Origin: Atherix ibis
Taxonomy: Eukaryota; Arthropoda; Insecta; Diptera; Athericidae
Length of the DNA: 64,000 nt
Reading direction: 5' to 3'
NCBI GenBank assembly: GCA_958298945.1
Contig: OY282610.1
Span: 41,609,667-41,673,666, forward strand
The notes under the pieces are model-generated. The model had not been told where the DNA came from and made no database searches. It saw only the letters and a program-made list of their open reading frames with translations. Below, piece after piece: positions 22,991 to 33,586 of this stretch. How positions within the stretch are numbered: the stretch's first letter is position 1; each line of letters opens with the position of its first letter. A program made the translations under genes and the position numbers.

Positions 22991-23640
22991 TTATAAGTAA
23001 AAAATTGTACTTGTACTTGTACGTATAATGGGCAAATGGGGACAAAAATGAGATGTACGTAAGTGCGAGTGTACGTAAAACGAGTGTACGTCGAGGGTCG
23101 TTCAATAAGTCCTTTTATCCCGTCCAAAAAATAGGATTTCGGAAGTTCTGCAAAATACTCATCCGTTTGAGCAATGACGTCCTCGTTGGAAGTGAACCGT
23201 CGTCCGCCAAGCCATTTCTTCAGATTGGGGAAAAGAAAATAGTCACTCGGGGCCAAATCTGGTGAATAAGCGGGATGCTGCAACAATTCCATTCTCAATT
23301 CCACAATTTTGGCCATGGAAACAGCGCAGGTGTGCACACGCGCATTGTCCTGATGCAAGAGGATTTTTTTCTTCTTTAGATGGGGGCGTTTCTCTTTGAT
23401 TTCCTCGCTAACCGTTGCAATAACGACGCGTAATACGCTCCTGTTATTGTTTTTCCTTTTTCCAAGTAGTCGATAAAAATGATGCCCTGCGAATCCCAAA
23501 AGACCGTGGCCATCACCTTGCCGGCCGATGGCACAATTTTGCCTTCTTCGGAGCCCGTTCACCCTTGAAAATCCACTGTGATGACTGTCTCTTCGTTTCT
23601 GGAGTGTAGTAGTGTATCCAGGTTTCGTCCACAGTGACAT
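22096..23640 (-). other. 514-codon open frame joining mariner and Tigger cores
   Basis: One unbroken minus-strand frame reads the M3 mariner second half (LHQDNARVHTCAVSMAKIVE, YSPDLAPSDYFLFPNLKKWL, KSYFLDGIKGLIE). It then passes through the translated inner Tigger repeat (TYTRFTYTRTYVHLIF) and on into the Tigger C-terminal half (LLVIDNAPGHPQ, TSILQPMDQ). It starts inside the mariner gene without the mariner DNA-binding domain in frame. It is an accident of insertion at 23091. Whether any transcript exists is unknown. Confidence 0.8.
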
Positions 23641-24278
23641 ATCGACGAAAGAATTCGGCAGGATTGCGATGAAAGAGTGCCAACATAGCCTCAGAGTCCA
23701 CTACAGGATTGCGCTTATTCTCCTCTGAGAGCAAACGCGGCACCCATCTTGCCGAAATTTTTTTCACAGACAATTTTTCATGCAAAATTGAAGCGACTGT
23801 GTACCTTGTGATATGCCCGTGGCCTCAACTAATTCGCGCACATTAATTCACCGATCTATCAAAATCAGATCATGGATTTTGTCGATGATTTCAGGAGTAG
23901 ACACCTCAACTGGGCGTCCTGAACGATGTTCATCTTTTGTGGATGAACGGCCACGTTTAAATTCATTCACCCAATTGTAAACCGTCGCAAACACAGGTGC
24001 ATATGTGCCATGAAGTGCATCCAACTCGGCTTTGGTTTCTTTCGGGCTTAAGCCTTTCAAATGGAGATGTTTGATGACAGCCCTAAACTCGCTTTTTTCC
24101 ATTGTTATGCACAAATAAATGTCGTTAACTTTAATCGACGATAGAAATTTACCTACGCTATGGATCAAGCTGAACTTTTGACAGCTTTCCTGTCGATAAT
24201 GCTACTTACAAAAAAAAATCTTTACCGACACGACGAGCGCAATTTCGGATTTTCTAAGGACTTATTGAACGACCCTCG
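23092..24278 (-). mobile_element. Mariner, group M3, copy D, inside the Tigger repeat
   Basis: Ends CGAGGGTCGTTCAATAAGTC and ...GGACTTATTGAACGACCCTCG. A TA follows at 24279-24280. On the left only T of the TA remains (ACGT|CGAGGG). 1187 bp. The TIR differs from copy C by about two bases in the first 20. Confidence 0.92.
23100..24120 (-). pseudogene. Mariner (M3, copy D) DD34D transposase, three frames
   Basis: N-terminus MEKSEFRAVIKHLHLKGLSP (from about 24101) with YNWVNEFKRGRSS and SGRPVEVSTPEIIDKI. The middle piece 23513-23785 has WVPRLLSEENKRNP and VTVDETWIHYYTPETKRQSS (first Asp). The last piece has LHQDNARVHTC and YSPDLAPSDYFLF (second and third Asp). All three acidic residues survive but the frame is broken at least twice. 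Confidence 0.88.
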
Positions 24279-24280
24279 TA

Positions 24281-25155
24281 CCATATATTTTGCATGACAT
24301 TTATTTTTAACAATTGACAAATGACAAAGCTGTGTACTTTTCAAACCATAAAATTAACATAACGACAGTCCTTACTTATTGCATATTAAATGGAATCGTA
24401 TTTTTTTGGTTTTTTTTTTTTTTTGTAAATAATATTAAGCAAATAACTAGCGAGTTAATTTGGTATACTTTCGAAGTGTTTTAAAACACCATTCTCCGTT
24501 TGTTAATTTTAAGTTTAATTTTATTTAATATTAAAAATAGTTTCGCACGAAAACCATTTAAAATAATAGTATTTATTATGTAATTTGCAAAAAAAAATAT
24601 TATTCCGTAATATTAAAGGCATGTTTAAAATAAGTTGACAAAAATTTTTGTAAAGTTGACATAATCTTCAAAATTTCCTTTCTCTTATTCGAAGCCGTAG
24701 TTGCTATAAAATCAATCCCGATTTATAAAATTTTGAAGCAATTTTCATCTGCCAACAATTTTAACCCTTAAGATTATTATTTTCTTCAAATTTATAAAAT
24801 TGTGAACATGATAATGACCAACTGCTCGAAGTAGAGTAGAAAGGAACAGGATTACTAGAGCAACTTTGGTCGAAGAGTCTAAGGATTCGATTAAAAGTAC
24901 TAACGGTCATACACCTAGTAGCAGGTGAGTTATTTAATGATAGATACTTCCATTACATATTTTTCAGGGTACTCTTTCTAAAAAACTATGCAATATATTA
25001 TTCAAGCCTGTGAATCTTCTCACAGTTGTCTTTTCGAAGATTTTATACAAAAAAATTAAGTTCGGGAACTACTAATTATAATAGAATTATTTATCAATTA
25101 TTACTGTAAATAAAATATTAACCCAACAATTCAAACAACCTCTTCCCTTATTCTA
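24281..25155. other. AT-rich passenger DNA between two mariner right ends
   Basis: No gene or repeat recognised. It lies inside the unit that interrupts the Tigger repeat. Confidence 0.4.
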
Positions 25156-26308
25156 ATCAAGAAATACACTTGTTAGAACACGTTGAATTGTCTGAGCAAA
25201 TCCCCGAATTTTTGCTCAAGCCGAAATCATAGCAAAAAGTGAAGATGAGAAGTATAAAAATCGGTCGCATTTTCCCCCTATTGTTAGTTGAACGAAATAG
25301 AAACATTATTACAATAGGGGCGAAAGGAAAGACAAACTACTACGCACACACATAAACAAACTTATTCTTAAAATGCACAATATTATAACCAGGCATTGTG
25401 ATTATAAGCAATCGGTCGTGGTATTCTGTTCAACTGAAACAATTAAATTTCCTTTCTTGAACTCGTGAAGGGTTACTTGGCAGTGATCGTATCCATGTGT
25501 AGGAGGAAAAGAATCCGCAATCACATAACTGCAATGAGGCAGAGAGTGATAAAACACACTTGCACTCGACAGCTTCGTTTCTCTTCCTTACTACCTTCGT
25601 TTCTTTCATGCTCCGCATGCATGGCGCTTACAGCATCGCAGCGAGCACGGTAGAAAGAAAGAAAAAAACGAAAATATTGGGTCTAATATCCGTTCGCACA
25701 CATTCAATCAAATCACATAAATTCGTACACCGTACAAATAATTTTCTTTCTTATAATTCGCGTTGGTGACATGAATGCAGAACAATATAAGCCGAGGACG
25801 AAAGATTAGAAATCAGACTTAAATCGTCAGCCATTCTCTTTTGAAATATACCGCCAGTATACAGAATTTTCTGTTGGCTCCCCCAACACCCCAATTAAAA
25901 ATGTATTGGTATGTTGGGGAAGCGGGAAGGAAATTCTGTATACTGGCGGTATACTTTAAAGGAGAACGTTTGACGATTTAAGTCTGTTTTCTAATTTTTC
26001 GTCCTCGACGTAGTATTGTCATACATGTTAAGTTTTTGGTGATGTGGCAGCACTGTTGAGATTAAAGTTGAAGGTAAGATTATGTTTAATTCGTCGAATC
26101 GGCTGAGATTTTTGAACGATTTTACTTAACGTTATTAGTTCTTGTTGGAATTATGTTCGGGACTTTAAGGAGTATGTGCATTCCAATTCTGACATCTGAC
26201 ATGGTAACGACATTAGACCCTATCGTAATTAGTTTTCGATCAAGTTTGAACATACTGGGTTAGTTCTGTTCGAATAGTTTTTAAATCCTTAAAAACATGT
26301 TTTGATAT
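25156..26308. repeat. Dispersed repeat R1, copy 1
   Basis: About 1.1 kb, near identical to 35393-36517. The offset is 10207 bp through most of its length, with a roughly 30 bp gap near the start. It contains a 215 bp near-palindrome (25793-26007). Part of it recurs at 30145-30290. Small ORFs inside (for example 25465-25653) are identical in both copies but lack any family signal. Class unknown: it could be a non-autonomous transposon or part of a larger element. Confidence 0.85.
25793..26007. repeat. 215 bp near-palindrome inside R1
   Basis: The left arm CGAGGACGAAAGATTAGAAA... (25793-25872) mirrors 25929-26007 (...CTAATTTTTCGTCCTCG), with a shared core TATACCGCCAGTATACAGAA. The spacer carries a second small inverted repeat, CCCCAACA/TGTTGGGG. 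The same structure is at 36000-36214. Confidence 0.9.
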
Positions 26309-26311
26309 ATA

Positions 26312-26377
26312 AAAATCTTTACCGAGACTACGAGCGTAATTTCTTGGATTTTCTAAGGACTTATTGAACGACCCTCG
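26312..26377 (-). mobile_element. Mariner M3 right-end fragment (66 bp)
   Basis: AAAAATCTTTACCGAG... to GGACTTATTGAACGACCCTCG repeats the last 65 bp of copy D (about 24213-24278). It is followed by TA and then the tail of the Tigger repeat. Confidence 0.92.
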
Positions 26378-26447
26378 TAACACGGGGTATTACTGTATAT
26401 GCAAATTCATAGATACAATTATTGGTAATATAAGTATTTACATAACG

Positions 26448-28160
26448 ATATAAATGAAATAAATAAAAATTCGTAATATTTACAAAATGGTTTCGATTAT
26501 ACAATCTGTGATATTTGTCTCTCATACGTGTACATAAAATATAATAAACTATTTATAATATATGTAAAAAATAAACTAATTTTGTTGAAAAAAATAAAAA
26601 AGAAATCAGTTAGCAATTTGTCTGCTAAATAGATTATGGTGGGCAATAGATGTTTGGGGAATTTTTTTTTTTTTACCAATGTTAACGTTTCGCTATGCCG
26701 AACCACTTGATATTGTGATGCTTCTCTGGCTTTGAAAATGTTAAAGAAATACAAAATTAAAGGGAAAACAAAATTTCCCGCTGATATTAATCGGTTTTGT
26801 AAGATGATATATTTATTTGTATTGGGATTGTTGGTAAAAGTGAAAGTGAAATGATATTTTTCGTTCGACTGGATTTTGAACATACTCGTACAAGTCTACA
26901 AAAGTGTATGCAAACGTTTGTATACGAACTTTATGACCAAAGTAATCAGTCCATCATCAATATTATTAATATTATTGTAAATATATCGACATCAAATATT
27001 GTCCGCGCACTCTGATATGTTAGTGTACTCGTATTTATGAATCAAAGATCATGAACCAAGTAATATTACGATCGTGATGATGGATTACGTTGATCATAAC
27101 GAAAATGATGTACGAGTATTAATTTTTTAATAAGAATAAATTTTATACTACCATATAAGAAAACGAATTTGTGTATACAAAATCGTTTGTATGAAATGAC
27201 AAAATATAAGATTTTCATTTGGGTTTTGTTTCAACTCTTATATTTTCGTAGCGCTAGTAAGATCACTAATTAATATTAGCATTCCGTCAAAATGATGTAC
27301 CATAATTGGCCAAAGTTAACTTCAAGGAGCCGCCATTACACATATCTTTGTGCGAGTAGGTGGCCCCAGCCAAAAACTCCAACCAATTTAACTAACCGTG
27401 AAGATCTAATGGCATTTTGTTCAAGTACGATCGCAACGATACGAATCACGATAGAGTTGAAATTTTTACCGAATTCTTCGACCTTTCAAAAATGGCAGAC
27501 AAATGAATCTGCCAACGTTACACCAACCCGGAGACTTCCTCATCCGTGTTCAAGTCTCTTTGGAAATATTTCAAATTCACTACGAGTATTGTCGACAGTG
27601 ACTATGACTATAAAAATGACTTTAATAATGGAGATGATGATGGCAATGATCCGCATAGCTTCTTTCTTTCTTGATATTATAACAACGATAGTGATAACGA
27701 TCAAATAAATTCATTCTACAATATTTGAAAGACTGCCGTAAATAAAGAATATCACACAATATAATCATATATGTATTATTTTTTATAATTATTTATAAGC
27801 CGTATCAGCATGTTATGGACTATCAAATATCTTTACTTATTCATATGCATAGAATATTGTGGATAATATGAATAGTAGATAATATATTTAGATACTAAAC
27901 AACTATTCAGTTTATAACTTGTTGTTTTATTAAAGTTGAATAAACACACACTTAAAAGTTTCGAGACTTGTAAGAAGGTTATAATTCGACCAAAGTTGTT
28001 TTTTAAATACTCTACAAATTGAAAAATGTTTTGAAAAAAATATAATCTCACAAATTAACATCATCTCAAATATAGAAATAACGCGTTCTGAGAATTCTTC
28101 GTGAAATAATGCCAAATATTTTCATATTGTGTAGCTTATAGCATAATTCTAATATAGTCT
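26448..28160. other. Intron sequence, no gene supported
   Basis: AT-rich. An open frame at 26497-26883 (minus) is hydrophobic and Lys-rich with no motif. 27255-27720 has coding-like stretches in a broken plus frame (NFKEPPLHISLCE, SDYDYKNDFNNGDDDGN) that I cannot assign. Confidence 0.4.
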
Positions 28161-28164
28161 CAAT

Positions 28165-28315
28165 TGAAATCTTTAAAATTGCACCCAAAAAAAAAATCGC
28201 TTATCATACATATCACAGCCGTTAGAATTGACGGTAACGGTGTCTTATCTTCATTCTCAAAGAAATATGAGGCTAATGACACCTTCAGACCAAAATGCAT
28301 ATCAGAAAATATCGA
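28165..28315 (-). pseudogene. DD41D-type transposase relic, minus strand
   Basis: YAFWSEGVISLIFFENEDK then TVTVNSNG in shifted frames. This is the WCxFWxxGIIGPYFFENE...VTVN strip of the family. Short and broken. Confidence 0.65.
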
Positions 28316-28440
28316 CTATTTTCTTAATGAATTTGAATTATTATAATACAATTTTTGAGAAAGACTGTGGACGTTGTTAAAAACTGAATTATTGAAAAAA
28401 ATTATTTCAATAGTTAATCCTATAGAAGTCAAATCATATA

Positions 28441-29330
28441 CCAGGGGTCATAGATGGCGTGAGTGAGCGTATTAAGCTACCATGGGCACGCCATACTTTT
28501 TTTTATGAGTTTGACATCTGTTAACATTAATCAATGCACAATATCAACAATTTCGTACAACAACATACATTTGTCTTTTGGTAATCATGTCTAGTTTTGT
28601 ACCAGAAAAAGAGCACATGATGGAAGCTCTGCTTTTCTGCTTCAATTTGAAGAAATCGGCTGCCGAATCGCATCGAATGCTTATGGAGGCCTATGGTGAC
28701 AGTGCTTTATCGGAAACAACGTGCCGAGATTGGTTTCGTCGGTTGAAAGACGGCAATTTTGACTTGTGGGACAAGAAGCGTGAAAGTCGGCCAAGGAAGG
28801 TTTAGGACCATCGGACGGAAGACGATGCTATGCGGCCTAGGAAGGTTTAGGCTTCGGACGGAAGACGATGTTGTGCGTTTGGTGGGACCAGCAAGGGTCC
28901 CACTATGACATGTTGAAAGCTGGTGAAACTCTCAATGCCCACCGCTACCACCAACAACTTATCAAATTGCACCGTGCTCTGCGTGGAAAAAGGACGGATT
29001 ATCAACAAAGACATGACAGGCTAATTTTTCTCCACGACAACGCACCATCGCACACGTCAAAAATGGTCTGAAACTACTTGGAGACATTCAACTACCACCT
29101 GTTTTCGTCGATAGGCAACGCGCTCGCTGAGCAGCACTTCGATTCTTACAAAGACATCCGAAAATGGCTTGATGAGTGGTTTGCCTCTAAAGAGAAGGAA
29201 TTTTTTTTGGCGTGGTTTCCACAAATTGTCCGACAGAGGGGAAAAATGTGTAGCTAGCGAGGGCCAGTAGTTTGAATAAATTTGTTTTTGTGTTTTTTTT
29301 GAGACTAAAGAACAGCGGATTTAAGCTTAT
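28441..29330 (+). mobile_element. Mauritiana-type (Mos1-like) mariner, group M4, internally deleted
   Basis: It begins CCAGGGGTCATAG after TA. The transposase starts at 28587 with MSSFVPEKEHMMEALLFCFN, then KKSAAESHRMLMEAYGD and CRDWFRRLKDGNFDL. After 28805 about half of the gene is missing. It resumes MLCVWWDQQGSHYDMLKAGE, FLHDNAPSHTSK (second Asp), HFDSYKDIRKWLDEWFASKE and RGEKCVASEGQ-like remnants. The third Asp region is damaged. No right inverted repeat is seen. A short tandem duplication lies at the deletion (28790-28878). Confidence 0.88.
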
Positions 29331-29356
29331 ACACTAACAAAATAAACAAATAATTA

Positions 29357-29612
29357 TTGTTCCCAATTCTTATGAGTCTTCCACCCAAATATTTGAAATG
29401 CTCAGAAATTAAATCTACTATTCTGCGTCTTCCCAAGCTCCTGGTTACGACATAATAACAGCTCCTATCATCCTGGAGTAAATTTTCAGAAAAATTTGAG
29501 TCCTCACTACATACATTTTTAATGGTATCCTGCGCATAACCTATTTGACCTAACTTTGGAAATTACCAATTTTTAAAATGATTCTTAAACCAAATACCTC
29601 TTTGAATATATA
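29357..29612 (+). mobile_element. Jockey-like LINE reverse transcriptase fragment
   Basis: Closely parallels 10226-10480 of the first LINE (PMSLPPKYLKCSEIKSTIL, PGYDIITAP, KMILKPN). Both sides are cut. As with the first LINE, repeat R2 follows within about 70-100 bp. Confidence 0.8.
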
Positions 29613-29675
29613 TTTTTTTTAAATTTCATTTTTCTGTATGGGGAAATTAGTAGTTATATAACCGCATAAATTCAC

Positions 29676-30070
29676 AACTCAAGTCATGTTTGTACACCAT
29701 TAAAAAATTTCTGTTTTTATATAAGTTGATCGATTCTTATAATCTCAAACGCTCAATCGGCTTCTTCAAAAAAGCCACACGGTAAACCGAAAAAGGGGAA
29801 AGCATCTACTCTGAGCCAAATTTATTGAACCTGGTCAGGATGACCTAAAAACTTTCAAACTTGGGGTAGGTCCGTACAATTACGTAATGCGACCCAAATA
29901 CAGCGTTAAGTGCAACTATCTTAGAAGTATATTGCAAAGGGGTACGCGTCTATTTGATGTTGCCGGCATATTTCTTGGTTCAATGATTCACCCTGAATAC
30001 ACGCGTAATAAAATCGATAAAAGCACACTACTCCGGTAAGAGTAAGATACCCTTTCTGAAATTCCGAAAA
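29676..30070. repeat. Unclassified repeat R2, copy 2 (left-end half)
   Basis: 29676-29720 is the inverted counterpart of 10990-11040. 29900-30060 matches 10580-10760 in the same direction. See copy 1. Confidence 0.55.
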
Positions 30071-30144
30071 CCATGCTACGGTTGAATAGTTCTTTAAAAT
30101 TTTTTCAAACCTTCACAATCTTATGGGAATGAGCACAATTGCCA

Positions 30145-30290
30145 ACAAAGAAGATTATTTTTTCTAATTTTTCGTCCGCGACGCTGTTATGTCACGTATT
30201 TCAAGTGTTTGGTGATGTGGCAGCATTGCTGAGATTAAAGTCGAAGGTGAGATAAATGCGGATATGAGGTTAGGTGAACTTTTTTTAAAT
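30145..30290. repeat. Dispersed repeat R1, partial copy 3
   Basis: TCTAATTTTTCGTCCGCGAC, then GGTGATGTGGCAGC and GAGATTAAAGTCGAAGG, match 25985-26090 of R1. This copy is cut on both sides and more diverged than the other two. Confidence 0.8.
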
Positions 30291-31628
30291 TATTTTTTTT
30301 AAATTTTTTTTACCGATATAATTTACAATTACAACATTTTAATAAGCAGATTTAAATAATAGTTTTAATTAATGTGAAAGCTTATGAGAAGTAAACAGCC
30401 ATCGAAGTTTCTCCTGCCAGCATGTTAAGCCTCAGTTAAGTCACAGACGGGTAAGTATGGTACCTAAACTAAATTAAAACTATTAAAAAGACGATATTTT
30501 GAAGGATATTTTTTACCTGCTGGAATGAGTATTCGTACTTCGATGTTATGTGTTTTTGGCGGTAAAAAGTAAAAAACTACAAAAAAGTTTACTTCAAAAA
30601 CTATGAAGCGACAATTTTATCACAAGCTCATATGACTGAATATTAGCCCCAGAAATTTATATGTTTCTTATTTAACAGCATCTTCAAAATGTTTTAGCGC
30701 TTATTTTACTGTATTTGCTTGATTAAGTAAATACGCGGTGTTCATAATTTTCTTTTCTCAAAAACTTCGGAATTTTAAGTAATACCAAAACAGTGATTTG
30801 GGTGACCAAAATTTTTTATATACGAAGTGAGACTGGAATTACTATCCGGTAACTACTCGTGCCTATAGAGCGTAATAAATGAAGCTGTTAAGAGTCAGTG
30901 GTAAGATACAACTGTTAGGCTACCTATTGTTGCTAGGAAGGCCTACGTGAACCTCTACTATAATATGCAGTAATTGCACCCGCGATAACAACTGGTATCC
31001 TATATCAGTTGTGCGAAGAGTGTTCCTACAATCTAAATATTAACCACAGCTACCACGTCTCAACCAAAGGCTTTCGACCTTAGGGGTGTAACTAACCACC
31101 ATAGCGCACCCCAACCACATGGTACGACTTTTCATTTCAAGATCACTTTGGTAGCCACTTCCACTTATAAAACCATAGAAAAAACCTTGTGCATTCTAGG
31201 CACTGCTAGTTCGGGTTAAGATCGCGGGTTCGCCAATATTCGAAGCCACTTGTTATGTTGAATTGCAAAGTGCCTTCGGATAGAAGTAACCCCGCGAGAA
31301 TTTATGAAGTGCAGTCTATTTTCACAAGGCTTTTTGTGTTTTTGATTAGATAAAAATTAAAACTAATCATAGTTTTTGATTAGATAAAAATTAAAAAGGG
31401 AAATAATGATCGGTGGTATCCCTTTGAGTACTTATTATCGTAAAATTCCACTTAATATGGTATATTAAAATTTTGGATAATAACAAAATATGTTAACTAT
31501 TCGAAAGAAAAAAATATAAAATGCTTTAAATAATTTGGGGGTACTGTCGTGTACTGTTTTTTCGATTTTTCTTGGAATATAACGTGTCATTTAAACAAAT
31601 CAGCTAAAAATGGCTTGATATCGAATAA
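30291..31628. other. Intron sequence, unassigned
   Basis: No gene seen. 30880-31320 is GC-richer than its surroundings and may be a worn transposon, but no motif could be read in any frame. A 24-bp unit TTTTTGATTAGATAAAAATT occurs twice at 31349-31398. Confidence 0.4.
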
Positions 31629-31630
31629 TA

Positions 31631-32783
31631 TAAGGTGTAGTAAAAAGAAATCCATTATTTTTGCATTAAATTGAAGGTTTTATTTAGCATAGATAGAATG
31701 ATACGATTTAGGTCAAATATGCACCGTTTTGTTCGGTAACTTGTTGCCATTTTGGAGGTAATTTCATAATGCCTCTCTCATAGAAACCCTCGTCCTTATT
31801 GGCAAAAAACTGGGACAGTCGATTTTCACAATCTTCTCTTGAGGCGAATTTTTACCTGCAAAATCATTCGTCATAGACAGGAAGAGGTGGTAATCACTTG
31901 GTGCCAGGTCCGGACTATAAGGTGGATGCATAAGAACATCCCAACTAAGGTCCCGGAACTTCTGGCGAGTCACTATCGATGTATGCGGCCTGGCGTTGTC
32001 CTGATGGAACACAATTCCTCTCCTATTGGCCAAAGCTGGCCGCTTCTGGGCGATTGCTTCTTTCAGACGGTCCAATTGTTGACAGTATAGGTCCGAATTA
32101 AGAATTCGGCCGTAGGGGAGCAGCTCATAGTAGATGATTCCCTGCCAGTCCCACTAAACACACAGCAAAACCTTCCTGGCTGTCAATCCTGGCTTGACCA
32201 CCGTTTGCGCCGGGTGACCGCGATTTGACCACGACCGTTGTCGCTTGACGTTGTCGTAAGTGACCCACTTTTCATCATCAGTAACCATCCGCTTCAGAAA
32301 TGGATTGATATTGTTGCGATTCAGCAGCGATTCGCAGATGGAAATTCGGTCCATGAGGTTTTTTTGCGATAACTCGTGTGGCACCCATACATCGAGCTTC
32401 TTTTTGTATCCAGCCTTATTTAAGTGGTTCCAAGCGGTTTTTTGTGCAATGTTTAGCTCCTGGGCAATCGAAACAGTGCTTACGTGACGGTCGGACTCGA
32501 CGATTTCCATTATTTTATCGACATTTTCCACAATTGGCCTTCCAGAGCGTGGTGCATCTTTGACATCAAAATTACCCGAACGGAATCGACGAAACCAAAA
32601 TTGCGCATGATTGCCTGTTACAGTATCAAGACCATAAACACTATTCACATTTTCAGCTGCCTGGCTTGCGTTTTCGCCTTTATCGAAGAAAAACTGCAAA
32701 ATATGGCGTATTTTCTCTTTGTTGGTGTCCATCTTTAAAGCCATCTATTGGCAAAAAAATGGATTACTTTTTACTGCACCTTA
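31631..32783 (-). mobile_element. Mariner, group M1, copy 2
   Basis: Ends TAAGGTGTAGTAAAAAGAAA and ...TTACTTTTTACTGCACCTTA, TA at 31629-31630 and 32784-32785. 1153 bp. It lacks the extra bases seen near the 5' end of copy 1. Very similar to copy 1 (5108-6378), so both derive from a recent burst. Confidence 0.94.
31738..32744 (-). pseudogene. Mariner (M1) transposase, nearly intact, two lesions
   Basis: An open frame from 32744 (MALKMDTNKEKIRHIL, or from the inner Met) gives 196 codons through TDDEKWVTYDNVKRQRSW (first Asp) to KVLLCV, then TAG at 32152-32154. The frame continues past it as WDWQGIIYYELLP to LDRLKEAIAQKRPALANRR, HQDNARPHTS (second Asp) and YSPDLAPSDYHLF (third Asp). 34 residues separate the last two. 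A one-base loss near 31852 then shifts the C-terminus. The three acidic residues are intact, so this is the better preserved M1 copy. Confidence 0.92.
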
Positions 32784-32936
32784 TATTTAAATATCAGACA
32801 ATGAGATTTTAATTTTAATTCTATTAAATTTTTTTTTTAAATCGGAAAATCAGTCAACTTGGACTGATATATTTGAAAATACATATAAATTTTTTATTTT
32901 TTATTTTACAGATTGTAAAGAATTTTATATAATTTT

Positions 32937-33270
32937 ATTATGTCTTCATACTCAGAGCAAGAACGTATCAAACTTGTTGAATTTTATTTTTCTTCCGGAC
33001 GATCTGTTGTTACAACACAAAGAAAATATCATCAGCATTTTAATACTGTCATAGCTCCCAATGCAAAGATGATAAGAAACTTAACAATGAACAAACTGTG
33101 GAGGCTATAGGAGAAAATATCAACGATGATCCATCTGTGTCTACTCGTCTATGTGCTACTGGATTGAGGATCTCCAGAACATCGCAACGAAATTTTGGGG
33201 ATCTGTTGCACATAAAGAACTCGTCAACATTGTCGTCTACGAAATCACACACCAATCCTCTGCGGTAACA
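32937..33270 (+). pseudogene. DD41D-type transposase, N-terminal piece
   Basis: MSSYSEQERIKLVEFYFSSG opens a helix-turn-helix region (RSVVTTQRKYHQHFN). After a frame change come NNEQTVEAIGENINDDPSVS and TRLCATGLRISRTSQRN. This is the N-terminal DNA-binding half of the same family whose C-terminal relics are scattered through the window. No catalytic half follows. Confidence 0.75.
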
Positions 33271-33586
33271 AAATTTTATGTGTAATCAAATGTTCAAGGA
33301 AAAAGAAATTTTGTCGAAAAACGCCAAATATTTGGGTTCATTTGAACTATCAACACTCAAACGGAATTAATAAAATATTGAGACTTCAAAGCTATGAAGT
33401 CAAATCAATAATCTTTGTTTGAATAGATAATTCCTATAAAATATTATTAACATTTCTTAAGTACAGTTTATTTTGACAAGGTGTACAAATTTGGACAGTG
33501 TAGAACACCTGATTTTAAAAGTTCAGGCTAGCGTAGGCTATAATAAGTGAGCCAACTTGATTTGATTTGGCTTTGGTTGTAATATA

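Larger units (their letters stand above)
21720..26395 (-). mobile_element. Tigger/pogo-type transposon, interrupted in its right inverted repeat
   Basis: Left end CAGTAATACCCCGCACTTAC at 21720 and right end ACACGGGGTATTACTG at 26380-26395, with TA at 21718-21719 and 26396-26397. The left repeat has the GTACGTAAA motifs that recur at 23040-23090, which is the inner part of the right repeat. At 23091 the right repeat is cut, and its last 16 bases resume at 26380. Without the insert the element is about 1.4 kb, with only the 3' half of the transposase left. Confidence 0.88.

Noticed and set aside
25465..25769. Small ORFs identical in both R1 copies as genes
   Set aside because: Identity is due to the repeat copy. 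Overlapping ORFs exist on both strands and none has a motif.
26497..26883. 128-codon minus ORF as a host exon
   Set aside because: Low-complexity AT-driven sequence with no family signal and no clear splice sites.
31220..31260. tRNA-like GGTTCG box
   Set aside because: No matching A box or cloverleaf could be folded around it.
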